A stretch of 64,000 nucleotides of DNA from Cupriavidus pauculus (GCF_022179805.1 NZ_BPUO01000001.1:124001-188000), one strand, 5' to 3'; positions 1 to 11,534 are shown, counted from the first letter of the stretch. The notes: generated from the sequence alone by a model not told the origin. A program made the numbers and translations.

Positions 1-75
1 CTGCGCACTAGCCTTTCCTCCACCGTTCTTCGCGTTTTCCGGGTATTCGGCACAGGGCCTTGCATCGCCCGCGTC

Positions 76-120
76 GATGCACTATATTTCATCTCAAATG
101 AAATAGCACTATAGTGCATC
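76..120 (+). promoter_or_regulatory. Nested palindromic operator of the box operon
   Basis: Two perfect inverted repeats are nested just before boxC. The outer arms are GATGCACTATA (76-86) and TATAGTGCATC (110-120). The inner arms are ATTTCAT (86-92) and ATGAAAT (98-104). A third palindrome, GCACTATAGTGC, lies at 106-117. BoxR/BzdR-type regulators of benzoyl-CoA pathways are known to bind TGCA-containing repeats, and TGCA occurs at 78-81 and 116-119, so this is a plausible BoxR operator. The regulator gene is not in the window. The assignment of binding protein is inference; the symmetry is seen directly. Confidence 0.65.
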
Positions 121-134
121 AAGGAGACGCCCCC

Positions 135-1820
135 ATGTCGACGGATATCGCCACGCCCGCTTCCGCCTCGCCGGTGACCTTCGAGCGCCATCCGGACCAA
201 TACCGCCATTGGCAGCTCACGTTCGACGGCCCCATTGCCACGCTGGCGATGAATGTGGACGAGGAAGGCGGCCTGCGGCCTGGCTACGCGCTCAAGCTCA
301 ATTCGTATGACCTGGGTGTCGACATCGAACTGCACGACGCCCTGCAGCGGATCCGTTTCGAGCACCCCGAAGTGCGCAGCGTGATTCTCACAAGCATGAA
401 GGACCGCATCTTCTGCTCGGGCGCCAATATCTTCATGCTCGGCAAGTCCAGCCACGCCTGGAAAGTCAATTTCTGCAAGTTCACCAACGAAACGCGCAAC
501 GGCATCGAGGATGCCAGCCGCCATTCCGGCATCAAGTTCATTGCCGCCTGCAACGGCACCACGGCCGGCGGCGGCTATGAACTGGCGCTGGCCTGCGACG
601 AAATCGTGCTGATCGACGACCGCTCGTCGGCCGTGAGCCTGCCCGAAGTGCCGCTGCTGGGCGTGCTGCCCGGCACCGGCGGCCTGACGCGCGTGACCGA
701 CAAGCGCCGTGTGCGCCGCGATCACGCCGACATCTTCTGCCTGACCACCGAAGGCGTGCGCGGCCAGCGGGCCCGCGACTGGCGGCTGGTGGACGACGTG
801 GTCAAACCCGCCCGCTTTGCCGAGCACGTGCGCGAGCGCGCCCAGACGCTGGCCGCACAGAGCGACCGCCCGGCGGTCGGCGCCGAGACTGGCGTCACGC
901 TCACGCCACTGGCGCGCCAGGCCAGCGACACCGGCTACCGCTACGACACCATGCGCGTCGAGATCGACCGCGACGCACGCCACGCCACCATCACCGTCTC
1001 AGCCCCCACCGGCGAGCAGCCGCAAGACCTGCCCGGCATCGTCCGTGCCGGCGCGCAATGGTGGCCGCTGAAAATGGCGCGCGAACTCGACGACGCCATC
1101 CTGACACTGCGCACCAACCACCTCGACGTGGGCATGTGGATCCTGAAGACCGAGGGCGATGCCGCTCAGGTGCTGGCCGCCGATGCGCTGATGGATACCC
1201 ATGCAGGCCACTGGTTCGTGCGCGAGACCATCGGCATGCTGCGCCGGACTCTGGCACGGCTCGACGTGTCGTCGCGCAGCCTGTTCGCACTGGTGGAACC
1301 GGGCTCGTGCTTTGCCGGCACCTTGCTGGAACTGGCGCTGGCCGCCGACCGCAGCTACATGCTCCAGTTGCCCGACACGCCCGATGAAGGCCCGCGCATC
1401 CATGCCGGCGCCGCCAATTTTGGCCGCTATCCGATGCCAAATGGGCTGACCCGGCTGGCGGCACGCTTCTATGAGGAAGCCGACGCCATCGCCGCCGTGC
1501 GCGAACAGGCCGGCCAGCCGCTCGATGGTGCCCAGGCCGAGGCGCTGGGGCTGGTCACCGCCGCGCTGGACGATATCGACTGGGAAGACGAGATCCGTAT
1601 CGCCATCGAGGAACGGGCCAGCCTGTCGCCCGACGCGCTGACCGGGCTCGAAGCCAACCTGCGCTTCGGCGGCCACGAAACCATGGAAACGCGCATCTTC
1701 GGCCGCCTGACCGCATGGCAGAACTGGATCTTCAACCGCCCCAACGCCGTGGGCGAGCACGGCGCGCTCAAGGTATTCGGCACCGGCAACAAGGCACGCT
1801 TCGACTGGGACCGCGTCTGA
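135..1820 (+). CDS. boxC: Benzoyl-CoA-dihydrodiol lyase BoxC
   Basis: BoxC opens the ring of 2,3-epoxybenzoyl-CoA hydrolytically, releasing formate and 3,4-didehydroadipyl-CoA semialdehyde, in the aerobic CoA-dependent benzoate pathway (cytoplasm). The protein carries two enoyl-CoA hydratase/crotonase-like halves, typical of the family: the first has the oxyanion-type stretch NGTTAGGGYELALACDE near residues 145-160, the second a stretch ending LELALAADRSY near residue 410. The ATG at 135 is chosen because AAGGAGA at 121-127 sits 7 bases upstream; an in-frame GTG at 114 would lie inside the operator. It is followed by boxB after 46 bases, forming an operon boxCBA. Length (561 residues) fits the family. 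Confidence 0.95.
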   Translation: MSTDIATPASASPVTFERHPDQYRHWQLTFDGPIATLAMNVDEEGGLRPGYALKLNSYDLGVDIELHDALQRIRFEHPEVRSVILTSMKDRIFCSGANIFMLGKSSHAWKVNFCKFTNETRNGIEDASRHSGIKFIAACNGTTAGGGYELALACDEIVLIDDRSSAVSLPEVPLLGVLPGTGGLTRVTDKRRVRRDHADIFCLTTEGVRGQRARDWRLVDDVVKPARFAEHVRERAQTLAAQSDRPAVGAETGVTLTPLARQASDTGYRYDTMRVEIDRDARHATITVSAPTGEQPQDLPGIVRAGAQWWPLKMARELDDAILTLRTNHLDVGMWILKTEGDAAQVLAADALMDTHAGHWFVRETIGMLRRTLARLDVSSRSLFALVEPGSCFAGTLLELALAADRSYMLQLPDTPDEGPRIHAGAANFGRYPMPNGLTRLAARFYEEADAIAAVREQAGQPLDGAQAEALGLVTAALDDIDWEDEIRIAIEERASLSPDALTGLEANLRFGGHETMETRIFGRLTAWQNWIFNRPNAVGEHGALKVFGTGNKARFDWDRV

Positions 1821-1866
1821 CGCCCACGTCCCCCACCGATCTGGCACTAATAACAGGAGACCCGCA

Positions 1867-3291
<1,425 letters not shown>

Positions 3292-3313
3292 CACCTGCGG
3301 GAGAACGACGATC

Positions 3314-4573
3314 ATGGGCGCCGCCGACATCATCAAGCAACATCTGATCGATCCGGAAATCTGCATTCGCTGCAATACCTGCGAAGACACCTGCCCGATC
3401 GATGCCATCACCCACGACGACCGCAACTATGTGGTCAAGGCCGACGTCTGCAACGGCTGCGGTGCATGCCTGTCGCCCTGCCCCACGGGCGCCATCGACA
3501 ACTGGCGCACCATGTTCAAAGGACAGGCCTACGGCATCGACGCGCAGTTCGGCTGGGACGAGTTGCCGGCCGAGGTGCCGCTGACCGAAGCGGTCATCGA
3601 CGCCGCCATCGATGCTGCGGCCGCCGCCGGGCAGGCCATCGAGGACGCAGCAGCATCGAGCAAGCCACCCGCGGTGCAGGCCGTGGAAACCAGCCGCCAC
3701 ACGTCGCCAAAGGCACCGTGGTCGGCAGCGCACCCGTACGTGAACCTGCACGGCATCCGTGAGCCGCTGACCGCCACGGTGGCCGGCAACTACCGGCTGA
3801 CCGAGGCCGATGCGTCGAGCGACATCCACCACATCGTGCTGGACCTGGGCAACCAGTTCTTTCCGGTGCTCGAAGGCCAGGCCATCGGTATCGTGCCGCC
3901 GGGCGTGGATGCGTCGGGCAAGCCCCACTACATCCGCATGTATTCGGTGGCCAGCCCGCGCGACGGCGAACGCCCTGGCTACAACAACCTGGCGCTGACC
4001 GTGAAGCGCGTGGAGACCGATCACGACGGCAATGCCGTGCGCGGCGTGGCGTCGAACTTCCTGTGCGACCTGAACAAGGGCGACGCGGTGCAGGTGGTGG
4101 GACCGTTCGGCAATACGTTCCTGATGCCGAATCACCGCGAGGCCAGCGTGATGATGATCTGCACCGGAACGGGGTCAGCGCCGATGCGCGCCATGACCGA
4201 GCGCATGCGCCGCAACATGCAGCACTTCGACGGCCGCCGGCTGCTGTTCTTCGGTGCCCGCAATCGGCGCGAGCTGCCGTACTTCGGCCCACTGCTGAAA
4301 CTGCCCAAGGATTTCCTGGACATCCATTTCGCGTTCTCGCGCGACCCCGAGGTACCGCGCCGCTATGTGCAGGACGCCATACGCGAGGCGGGCGGCAGCG
4401 TGGCCGCCCTGCTCGGCGACCCGCACGGACACGTCTATATCTGCGGACTCAAGGGCATGGAGGAAGGCGTGCTCGACGCGTTTGCCGAGATTTGCGGCAG
4501 CGCTGGCCTGTCCTGGGCCGACGTGGAAACGCGGCTTCGCGCCGAGGGCCGGCTTCATATCGAAACCTATTGA
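3314..4573 (+). CDS. boxA: Benzoyl-CoA 2,3-epoxidase, reductase subunit BoxA
   Basis: BoxA is the NADPH-dependent flavin/iron-sulfur reductase that feeds electrons to BoxB. The N-terminus carries two 4Fe-4S ferredoxin motifs, [12 protein letters not shown] near residue 17 and [12 protein letters not shown] near residue 46. After an Ala-rich linker (roughly residues 90-125) comes a ferredoxin-NADP reductase module: FAD-binding RMYSVASP near residue 213 and the nucleotide-binding stretch [14 protein letters not shown] near residue 280. It is the third gene of boxCBA, 22 bases after boxB. Other box genes (benzoate-CoA ligase, aldehyde dehydrogenase, boxR) must lie elsewhere. Confidence 0.96.
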   Translation: MGAADIIKQHLIDPEICIRCNTCEDTCPIDAITHDDRNYVVKADVCNGCGACLSPCPTGAIDNWRTMFKGQAYGIDAQFGWDELPAEVPLTEAVIDAAIDAAAAAGQAIEDAAASSKPPAVQAVETSRHTSPKAPWSAAHPYVNLHGIREPLTATVAGNYRLTEADASSDIHHIVLDLGNQFFPVLEGQAIGIVPPGVDASGKPHYIRMYSVASPRDGERPGYNNLALTVKRVETDHDGNAVRGVASNFLCDLNKGDAVQVVGPFGNTFLMPNHREASVMMICTGTGSAPMRAMTERMRRNMQHFDGRRLLFFGARNRRELPYFGPLLKLPKDFLDIHFAFSRDPEVPRRYVQDAIREAGGSVAALLGDPHGHVYICGLKGMEEGVLDAFAEICGSAGLSWADVETRLRAEGRLHIETY

Positions 4574-4629
4574 GGAAGCCCCACCGGGAGCTGTCGCGAT
4601 TTGCAACTTCCCAACTGAAATCGGGCGCC

Positions 4630-4654
4630 TATAATGTTTCTCAAGAAACAGGAG
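4630..4654 (+). promoter_or_regulatory. Promoter and autoregulatory operator of the RES/Xre pair
   Basis: A consensus -10 box TATAAT is at 4630-4635. It overlaps by one base a perfect 16-base palindrome, TGTTTCT-CA-AGAAACA (4635-4650), which runs into the Shine-Dalgarno AGGAG (4650-4654). No good -35 is seen at 17 bases. The position suits an Xre-type antitoxin repressing its own operon by covering the transcription start. The symmetry is observed; the binding partner is inferred. Confidence 0.7.
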
Positions 4655-4662
4655 CATAGGCG

Positions 4663-5052
4663 ATGCAATCGAGGCAGATTCCGGAGACCGCGCCCGGCAG
4701 CAGCCCCGACCCCGGCGTGACGCTGACCAAGGCGGTCATGCGGGCGGCCGGGTTTCTGGGCATCAGCCAGGCCATCGTGGCCAGCGTGCTGGGCATCAGC
4801 ACCGCATCGGTGTCGCGCATGGCATCGGGCGGCTATGTGCTCGACACGCATCGCAAGGAATGGGAATTCGCCGTGCTCTTTGTCCGGCTGTTCCGCTCGC
4901 TGGACGCCATCCTCGGTCATGACGAACAGGCACGGCTCTGGCTGACGCACGACAACATCGGGCTTGGCGGCAAGCCACTGGAACTGATTCGCACCACTGA
5001 GGGCCTCGTACGTGTCGTTCACTACCTGGACGCCACCCGCGGTCGCATCTGA
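4663..5052 (+). CDS. Xre/MbcA/ParS-type antitoxin
   Basis: This 129-residue protein has the layout of antitoxins of RES-type toxins: an N-terminal helix-turn-helix (ASVLGISTASVSRMASG, about residues 41-57) followed by a DUF2384-like C-terminal domain (LFRSLDAILGHDEQARLWL through LGGKPLELIRTTEGLVRVVHYLD). That C-terminal part normally occludes the toxin active site. The gene overlaps the toxin gene by 41 bases, the usual translationally coupled order antitoxin-toxin. AGGAG precedes the ATG by 8 bases. It starts 89 bases after boxA but has its own promoter, so it is an appended module rather than part of the catabolic operon. Confidence 0.88.
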   Translation: MQSRQIPETAPGSSPDPGVTLTKAVMRAAGFLGISQAIVASVLGISTASVSRMASGGYVLDTHRKEWEFAVLFVRLFRSLDAILGHDEQARLWLTHDNIGLGGKPLELIRTTEGLVRVVHYLDATRGRI

Positions 5053-5776
5053 GCGCAAGCCGTTTGCGCTCACACTGTGGCGGGCCGTGGAGGCCCAGCA
5101 TGTCGTCTCGACCATGCCGCTCGTCGACACCCTCGAGGAACAGGCCGTCCTCGAAGCCGTGATTGACGCAGGCAAGCCAACCGTACCGCCTGACGCGCGC
5201 CATCTGCACTACCTGATCTTCACCCCGTTTCGCTATCCGCCCACCGAATGGGGCTCGCGCTTCCGGCGCGGGCAAGACCCTGGCGTCTTCTATGGCGCGG
5301 AAACGATACGTACCGCCTGCGCCGAGCTGGGATATTGGCGCTGGCGCTTCCTGATGGACAGCCCCGCCCTGCCCCGCATCGACGCCCGCGCGCAGACGCT
5401 GTTCCAGGTAGGGGTCAAGGCCGACGGCGTGGCACTGGACGCGCCGCCATTCGTTCAGGATGCCGCGCTGTGGACCAATCCCGTTGCCCATGCCGCCTGC
5501 CAGGACTTCGCGCAGGTGGCCCGCGAAGCCGGCGTCAGCCTGATCCGATACACATCGGTACGCGACCCGGCACCCGGCATCTGCGTGGCGGTGCTGACGC
5601 CGCGTGCATTCGATCCTCCCCAACCACTGGCCACGACGACATGGATGCTCACGGTACGTCATGACCGCGTGATCTGGCAGCGCGACGACCTGAAGCAGCG
5701 CGAGAGCTTCGAGTTCGAAAGTGCCGCATGGCAACCGCTACCGCGTCGCACAAGCGAAAGTCGCGAGTCGACCTGA
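5012..5776 (+). CDS. RES-domain toxin (NAD+-degrading family)
   Basis: RES-domain toxins such as MbcT and ParT degrade or transfer ADP-ribose from NAD+, stopping growth when the antitoxin is lost. Diagnostic stretches are visible: LWRAV near residue 22 (conserved Arg), FRYPPTEWGSRFR near residue 73, and GVFYGAETIRTACAE near residue 91 (Tyr-Glu pair). A later IRYTSVRDP near residue 178 supplies the Ser-containing motif. The start is a GTG at 5012 inside the antitoxin gene. At 254 residues it is in the family range. Function is inferred from family features. Confidence 0.87.
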   Translation: MSFTTWTPPAVASERKPFALTLWRAVEAQHVVSTMPLVDTLEEQAVLEAVIDAGKPTVPPDARHLHYLIFTPFRYPPTEWGSRFRRGQDPGVFYGAETIRTACAELGYWRWRFLMDSPALPRIDARAQTLFQVGVKADGVALDAPPFVQDAALWTNPVAHAACQDFAQVAREAGVSLIRYTSVRDPAPGICVAVLTPRAFDPPQPLATTTWMLTVRHDRVIWQRDDLKQRESFEFESAAWQPLPRRTSESREST

Positions 5777-5842
5777 ACGCCTGCGCGGAAAAGCGCTCCA
5801 ATAGGACAGACGCACCGCTATCACAGAATTTTTAAGTTTCTG

Positions 5843-5871
5843 TTGCAATGCGTCACCAGCTTCGCTATAGT
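5843..5871 (+). promoter_or_regulatory. Sigma70 promoter of the initiator tRNA
   Basis: TTGCAA (5843-5848) and TATAGT (5866-5871) are separated by exactly 17 bases and stand 15 bases before the tRNA, so this is a strong housekeeping promoter for the tRNA gene. Confidence 0.8.
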
Positions 5872-5886
5872 CACAGCTTCGACGGA

Positions 5887-5964
<78 letters not shown>

Positions 5965-5972
5965 CTTGATTG

Positions 5973-6006
5973 AAGGCTTACAGCATCTTGCTCGTAGGCC
6001 TTTTTT
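5973..6006 (+). terminator. Intrinsic terminator after tRNA-fMet
   Basis: Stem AAGGCTTAC (5973-5981) pairs with GTAGGCCTT (5994-6002), with one G-U pair, and is followed by a T run to 6006. Confidence 0.85.
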
Positions 6007-6192
6007 CATTTCCGGGTCCGCTACGTCGAGCACCGGTTCGATGGCTGAGCCAACAACCGATTCCAGTTCGGCTGGCATCGCGACGATCTCCCCGTTCGCG
6101 AGCAAGGACCACCGTGTTGCACCTCATGCAGGCACAAAAACACGGCCCCGGCGCGGTGATACACTTGCCCCCATTCTTCCCGGACGCCTCCC

Positions 6193-6777
6193 ATGAAATT
6201 CTGCTCGAACTGTGGTCATGCGGTTGTCTTGCGTGTGCCAGAAGGCGACAACCGCCCGCGCAGCATGTGCGACAACTGCGGCACCATCCACTACATCAAT
6301 CCGCGCAACGTCGTCGGTACGATTCCGGTCTGGGAAGACAAGATCCTGATCTGCAAGCGCGCCATCGAGCCCCGCTATGGGTTCTGGACGCTGCCCGCTG
6401 GTTTCATGGAAATCGGCGAGACCACCGCCCAGGCCGCCTCGCGCGAGACGCTCGAAGAAGCCGGTGCGCGCGTGGAGGTGGGCGAGCTGTTCTCGATGCT
6501 CAATGTGCCGCACGTGCACCAGGTGCACCTGTTCTACCTGGCGCAACTGAAGGACCTGGATATCGCTCCCGGCGAGGAAAGCCTGGAGGTCAAGCTGGTC
6601 GACGAAGCCGACGTGCCCTGGGACGACCTGGCCTTCCCCACCGTGATCCATACCCTGCGCTGCTTCTTTGCCGACCGCGCAGCCGGCAGGATCTCGGCCG
6701 GTGATTTCCGCCTGCATACGCTGGACATCGACAAGCCCATGCGGCCGCTCGACAGCCGCGCCACGGTTACACCCTGA
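6193..6777 (+). CDS. Nudix hydrolase with zinc ribbon
   Basis: The protein hydrolyses a nucleoside diphosphate linked to another moiety; the exact substrate is not determined. An N-terminal zinc ribbon (CSNCG at residues 4-8 and CDNCG near residue 27) resembles that of NudC-type NADH pyrophosphatases. A complete Nudix box follows, [20 protein letters not shown] starting near residue 69. The 194-residue length suits ADP-ribose/NADH-type Nudix enzymes with this ribbon. It lies downstream of the fMet tRNA terminator and 34 bases before aat, so the two are probably co-transcribed. Confidence 0.85.
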   Translation: MKFCSNCGHAVVLRVPEGDNRPRSMCDNCGTIHYINPRNVVGTIPVWEDKILICKRAIEPRYGFWTLPAGFMEIGETTAQAASRETLEEAGARVEVGELFSMLNVPHVHQVHLFYLAQLKDLDIAPGEESLEVKLVDEADVPWDDLAFPTVIHTLRCFFADRAAGRISAGDFRLHTLDIDKPMRPLDSRATVTP

Positions 6778-6811
6778 CCGCGTCGCAAGGCGCGCCGCCC
6801 CTGTTCCCGGC

Positions 6812-7594
<783 letters not shown>

Positions 7595-7608
7595 GCCGCC
7601 GCAGGCGA

Positions 7609-8040
7609 TCATTTGCCGATGCGGCCCTCCAGCCTGCCGACGCGGACGTTGATCTCGCCCACATCCTTCGCCAGACCTTCCAGGCGCTGATTGGTAATGT
7701 CGAGACGGCGGTTCGTTTCATCGATACGGCCGTTTATGTCGCCCAGACGACGGTCCACGTTGTCCAGCCTGGCGCTAAACCGCTTGTCCATCTCATCGAG
7801 CCTGGTGATCAACGGCGCGACTTCGGCCTTGATCCCGACCCTCAACATATCCGCGTACACGCTGCGCTGGTAGTCGAGCATGGTGAAGACAGCGGCCAGA
7901 ATGCTGACAGCGACCGCCCCAACCGCCGCCATGTCGCCATAGCGGCTCCAGCGTTTGGTGTGTGAAGCGTCGGCCAAGGCCAGCTCCGAAATCATTCCGG
8001 AACCGTCCTGGCCCGGGTGGGAAAATGTGAGCGACGCCAT
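7609..8040 (-). CDS. Membrane-anchored coiled-coil protein of unknown function
   Basis: Not recognised as a named family. The 143-residue protein has one predicted membrane segment at about residues 37-57 (MAAVGAVAVSILAAVFTML) followed by a long heptad-rich region (about 75-143) with repeated motifs such as DNVDRRLGDINGRIDETNRR. This would give a single-pass anchor with a rod-like soluble domain. AAGGAG lies 6 bases before the ATG on the minus strand, supporting translation. It sits antiparallel between aat and bpt, which are normally adjacent, so it looks like an insertion in a conserved neighbourhood. A role in membrane organisation or phage defence cannot be inferred from sequence. Confidence 0.75.
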   Translation of the reverse strand: MASLTFSHPGQDGSGMISELALADASHTKRWSRYGDMAAVGAVAVSILAAVFTMLDYQRSVYADMLRVGIKAEVAPLITRLDEMDKRFSARLDNVDRRLGDINGRIDETNRRLDITNQRLEGLAKDVGEINVRVGRLEGRIGK

Positions 8041-8228
8041 ATTTTTCTCCTTGGAAAGTTAGCGTGCAGACATCGTAGAAGCCCCTCACCCGCCTCCGCA
8101 ATACGACGATTCTCAAAGTTGCCGGCCAACGCAAAAAGGCACTTGCAGACGTGTCCCAATGGGCTCTGATAGACTGCACTCAGACTGGCAATGCCGGCGT
8201 CCGACGCGCCGCCCCCTCATTCGACGTC

Positions 8229-9029
8229 ATGAGCAAGCTGAAGGAACTCCCGCTATCCGCGCTGCAGTTTTATGCGACGGCGCCCTACGCTTGCAGCTAC
8301 CTGGAAGGCCGCATGGCGCGCTCGCAGGTGGCCACCCCCGCGCACCTGATCAATGCCGATGTCTATTCGCGGCTGGTCCGTGCCGGGTTTCGCCGCAGCG
8401 GCATCTTCACGTATCGCCCGTATTGCGACGAATGCCGCGCATGCACGCCGTGCCGCGTGCTGGTGGACCAGTTCCAGCCCGATCGCAGCCAGCGCCGCGC
8501 GTGGCGCCAGCACCAGGACCTCCAGGCACTGGTGGCGCCGCTGACCTACGTCGAGGAGCACTACGCGCTTTACCTGCTGTACCAGTCGATGCGTCATGCC
8601 GGTGGCGGCATGGACCAGGACAGCCGTGACCAGTACGAACAGTTCCTGCTGCAAAGCCGCGTGAACTCCCGGCTGGTGGAATTCCGCGAGCCGCCCGGAT
8701 CTCCCGAAGCCGGCCGGCTACGCATGGTCAGCATGATCGACGTGCTGGACGACGGCCTGTCGTCGGTCTACACGTTCTACGATCCGCTGGTGACGGGCGC
8801 CAGCTACGGCACCCACAACATCCTCTGGCAGATCAACCAGACCCGCGAACTGGGGCTGCCGCACCTGTACCTGGGCTACTGGATCGCCGACAGCCGCAAA
8901 ATGGCCTACAAGGCGCGCTTCCAGCCATTGCAGGTCCTGACCGGCAACCAGTGGCAATCGTTCGAGGGAATGGCTGCCGCCGCGCCGGAAGCGCAGGCGC
9001 GCCCCGAGCCCGGGCCCGCGCAGGAATAA
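8229..9029 (+). CDS. bpt: Aspartate/glutamate leucyltransferase (bacterial protein transferase)
   Basis: Bpt adds Leu to N-terminal Asp or Glu, making substrates for ClpS-ClpAP. It belongs to the arginyltransferase (ATE) superfamily. The Cys-rich N-terminal motif [18 protein letters not shown] (about residues 60-77) and the C-terminal acyltransferase stretch [11 protein letters not shown] ... HLYLGYWI are visible. The ATG at 8229 ([15 protein letters not shown]) gives 266 residues, close to the family; the in-frame ATG-like start at 8151 would add 26 unconserved residues. It acts with aat upstream in the N-degron pathway. Confidence 0.93.
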   Translation: MSKLKELPLSALQFYATAPYACSYLEGRMARSQVATPAHLINADVYSRLVRAGFRRSGIFTYRPYCDECRACTPCRVLVDQFQPDRSQRRAWRQHQDLQALVAPLTYVEEHYALYLLYQSMRHAGGGMDQDSRDQYEQFLLQSRVNSRLVEFREPPGSPEAGRLRMVSMIDVLDDGLSSVYTFYDPLVTGASYGTHNILWQINQTRELGLPHLYLGYWIADSRKMAYKARFQPLQVLTGNQWQSFEGMAAAAPEAQARPEPGPAQE

Positions 9030-9144
9030 CCGCCGAACGGAACAAAACGGCGCAGGAAGCGCCCCGAAAGCGGGGCAACCGGGGCCCGAGCGGCTACAAT
9101 GCCGCCCTGGTTCCGACTCCTCTCCGGCCCTGGCCGCCCCACCC

Positions 9145-10179
9145 GTGCTCAACGCGCTCTATCCCCTGTTTCGCCCCGCCCTGTTCTCCATGGATGCGGA
9201 GGACGCCCACCATTTCACGCTCAACAACCTGATGCGCGCCCAACGCATGGGCCTGGCCGGCTGCATCGGCAACCGCGTGGCCGATGATCCGCGTACCGTG
9301 ATGGGCATCCGCTTTCCGAATCCCGTTGGCCTGGCCGCCGGCCTGGACAAGGACGGTGCGTACATCGACGGGCTGGCCGCATTCGGATTCGGCTTTATCG
9401 AAGTTGGCACGGTCACGCCGCGCGCCCAGCCGGGCAATCCGCGCCCGCGCATGTTCCGGCTGCCCCAGGCCGACGCGCTGATCAACCGCATGGGCTTCAA
9501 CAATGGCGGCGTGGATGCCTTCATCCGTAACGTGCAGGCGTCGCGCTGGAAGGCCGAGGGCGGCGTGCTGGGCCTGAATATCGGCAAGAACGCCGACACG
9601 CCGATCGAGCGCGCGGCCGACGACTACCTGTACTGCCTGGAGCGCGTCTATCCGCACGCCAGCTACGTGACGGTGAACATCTCGTCGCCCAATACCAAGA
9701 ACCTGCGCCAGCTGCAGGGCGCGAGCGAACTCGACAGCCTGCTTTCCACACTCAAGACCGCCCAGCAGCGGCTGGCGGACCAGCACAAGCGCTACGTGCC
9801 GGTGGCCCTGAAGATCGCGCCCGACCTCGACGACGACCAGGTCCGCAATATCGGCGATGCGCTGGTTCGCCATGGCATCGACGGCGTGATCGCCACCAAC
9901 ACGACGATCTCTCGCGACGCGGTCAAGGGCCTGCCCCATGCCGACGAGGCCGGCGGCCTGTCCGGCAAGCCCGTGTTCGAGGCCTCCACGCGCGTCGTGC
10001 GCGAACTGCGCAAGGTCGTCGGCAATGATCTGCCAATTATTGGCGTGGGCGGCATCTTCGACGGCGCCGGCGCGCGCGCCAAAATCGATGCCGGCGCGCA
10101 ACTGGTCCAGGTCTACAGCGGCCTGATCTATCGCGGCCCCACGCTGGTGCGCGACTGCGCCGAGGCCCTGCGCAAGTAG
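9145..10179 (+). CDS. pyrD: Dihydroorotate dehydrogenase (quinone), class 2
   Basis: PyrD oxidises dihydroorotate to orotate with electrons passed to the quinone pool, step four of pyrimidine synthesis, at the inner membrane. The amphipathic N-terminus ([22 protein letters not shown]) is the class 2 membrane/quinone module. FMN and substrate motifs follow: [13 protein letters not shown] (about residue 59), [17 protein letters not shown], and GVGGI near the C-terminus. The start is a GTG at 9145; length 344 fits. An 8-pair hairpin without a T run follows at 10195-10216. Confidence 0.96.
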   Translation: MLNALYPLFRPALFSMDAEDAHHFTLNNLMRAQRMGLAGCIGNRVADDPRTVMGIRFPNPVGLAAGLDKDGAYIDGLAAFGFGFIEVGTVTPRAQPGNPRPRMFRLPQADALINRMGFNNGGVDAFIRNVQASRWKAEGGVLGLNIGKNADTPIERAADDYLYCLERVYPHASYVTVNISSPNTKNLRQLQGASELDSLLSTLKTAQQRLADQHKRYVPVALKIAPDLDDDQVRNIGDALVRHGIDGVIATNTTISRDAVKGLPHADEAGGLSGKPVFEASTRVVRELRKVVGNDLPIIGVGGIFDGAGARAKIDAGAQLVQVYSGLIYRGPTLVRDCAEALRK

Positions 10180-10553
10180 CCGGTTCACGGGGGCACACCG
10201 GGCTGCAACCCGGTGTCGGCCACCGGGCGCTTTCACGCCAAAAATGACAATCTGGCGCAATTTCTTGCGGCACACCCTCCCAAGGAAGGTGTTTTAGGGC
10301 AGGATATGCCGCCATGCAGCACCAAAAGCAATCCCAGCCGGGGCCGGAAATGGTATCCTCGCAGGCTTCGCGCCGTCGTATCCGAAGCGACCGCGCGCGT
10401 GCCCGCACCTGCCGCCGGGCGCGTCGCGCCCGCCTTCGGACCGCCGGGCCGTCCTGCCGCACAGTCGCCTGTCCGCGGGGCGCCCGCCAGGACGGCTGTC
10501 GTACCGTTTGCGGCTGACTGATAGCACCGAATCCTTCGGGGGAGAACAATTAC
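10180..10553. other. Long intergenic/leader region upstream of the ABC importer
   Basis: This 374-base gap has no supportable gene. It holds a perfect 8-pair hairpin just after pyrD (ACACCGGG 10195-10202 with CCCGGTGT 10209-10216). A second 8-pair inverted repeat, CCGTCCTG (10449-10456) and CAGGACGG (10488-10495), lies closer to the importer. A good Shine-Dalgarno (GGGGGAGA, 10539-10546) precedes the binding-protein gene. No riboswitch class is recognised. If transcription starts well upstream, the leader could be regulatory. Confidence 0.5.
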
Positions 10554-11534
10554 ATGCTGCGTCTCAAGGCATCCACCACCCAGTCCATCCTCGGCAGCGC
10601 GGTCGCGCTGGCCCTGCTCTACGGCGGCGCCGTGCAGGCCCAGACGGCAACCGTGAAGGTCCTGTCGATCGTCGACCACCCGGCGCTGGACGCGATCCGC
10701 GACGGCGTGCGCGACGAACTGAAGACCGCCGGCTACGACGCCGACAAGAACCTGAAGTGGGAATACCAGAGCGCCCAGGGCAATCCTGGCACCGCCGCGC
10801 AGATCGCCCGCAAGTTCGTGGGTGACCAGCCGAGCGCCATCGTCGCCATCGCCACGCCGTCGGCGCAGGCCGTGGTGGCCGCCACCAAGAGCGTGCCGGT
10901 GGTGTACTCGGGCGTGACCGATCCGGTGGCTGCGCAGCTGGTGAAGGGCTGGGGCGCATCGGGCACCAACGTGACCGGCGTGTCGGACAAGCTGCCGCTG
11001 GACCGCCAGGTGTCGCTGATCAAGCGCGTGGTGCCCAAGGCCAAGACCGTCGGCATGGTCTACAACCCGGGTGAAGCCAACTCGGTGGTGGTGGTCAAGG
11101 AACTCAAGGACCTGCTGGCCAAGCAGGGCATGACGCTGAAGGAAGCCGCCGCCCCTCGTACCGTGGACATCGGCCCGGCCGCCAAGAGCCTGATCGGCAA
11201 GGTCGACGTGATCTACACGAACACCGACAACAACGTGGTGTCGGCCTACGAATCGCTGGTCAAGGTGGCCAACGAATCGAAGATCCCGCTGGTGGCCTCG
11301 GACACCGATAGCGTGAAGCGTGGCGCCATCGCCGCGCTGGGCATCAACTACGGTGACCTGGGTCACCAGACCGGCAAGGTCGTGGTGCGCATCCTGAAGG
11401 GCGAGAAGCCTGGTGCGATTGCCTCGCAAACGTCGGATAACCTTGAGCTGTTCGTGAACACCGGCGCTGCCGAGAAGCAGGGTGTGACGCTGTCGCCGGA
11501 TCTGGTCAAGGAAGCCAAGACCGTCATCAAGTAA
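10554..11534 (+). CDS. ABC importer substrate-binding protein (TrpX-like)
   Basis: A periplasmic binding protein of the PF04392/COG2984 family, which includes TrpX-type proteins proposed to bind aromatic amino acids. The first 28 residues form a clear Sec signal peptide ending VQAQ. The mature protein contains the family stretch LSIVDHPALDAIRDGVRDEL and the motif IVAIATPSAQAVVAATKSVPVVYSGVTDP (residues about 96-124). It is the first gene of a binding protein-permease-ATPase operon. The ligand cannot be decided from sequence. Confidence 0.88.
   Translation: MLRLKASTTQSILGSAVALALLYGGAVQAQTATVKVLSIVDHPALDAIRDGVRDELKTAGYDADKNLKWEYQSAQGNPGTAAQIARKFVGDQPSAIVAIATPSAQAVVAATKSVPVVYSGVTDPVAAQLVKGWGASGTNVTGVSDKLPLDRQVSLIKRVVPKAKTVGMVYNPGEANSVVVVKELKDLLAKQGMTLKEAAAPRTVDIGPAAKSLIGKVDVIYTNTDNNVVSAYESLVKVANESKIPLVASDTDSVKRGAIAALGINYGDLGHQTGKVVVRILKGEKPGAIASQTSDNLELFVNTGAAEKQGVTLSPDLVKEAKTVIK

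Noticed and set aside
4601..4635. TTGCAA (4601-4606) as the -35 of the toxin-antitoxin promoter
   Set aside because: The spacer to TATAAT would be 23 bases, too long for a sigma70 promoter.
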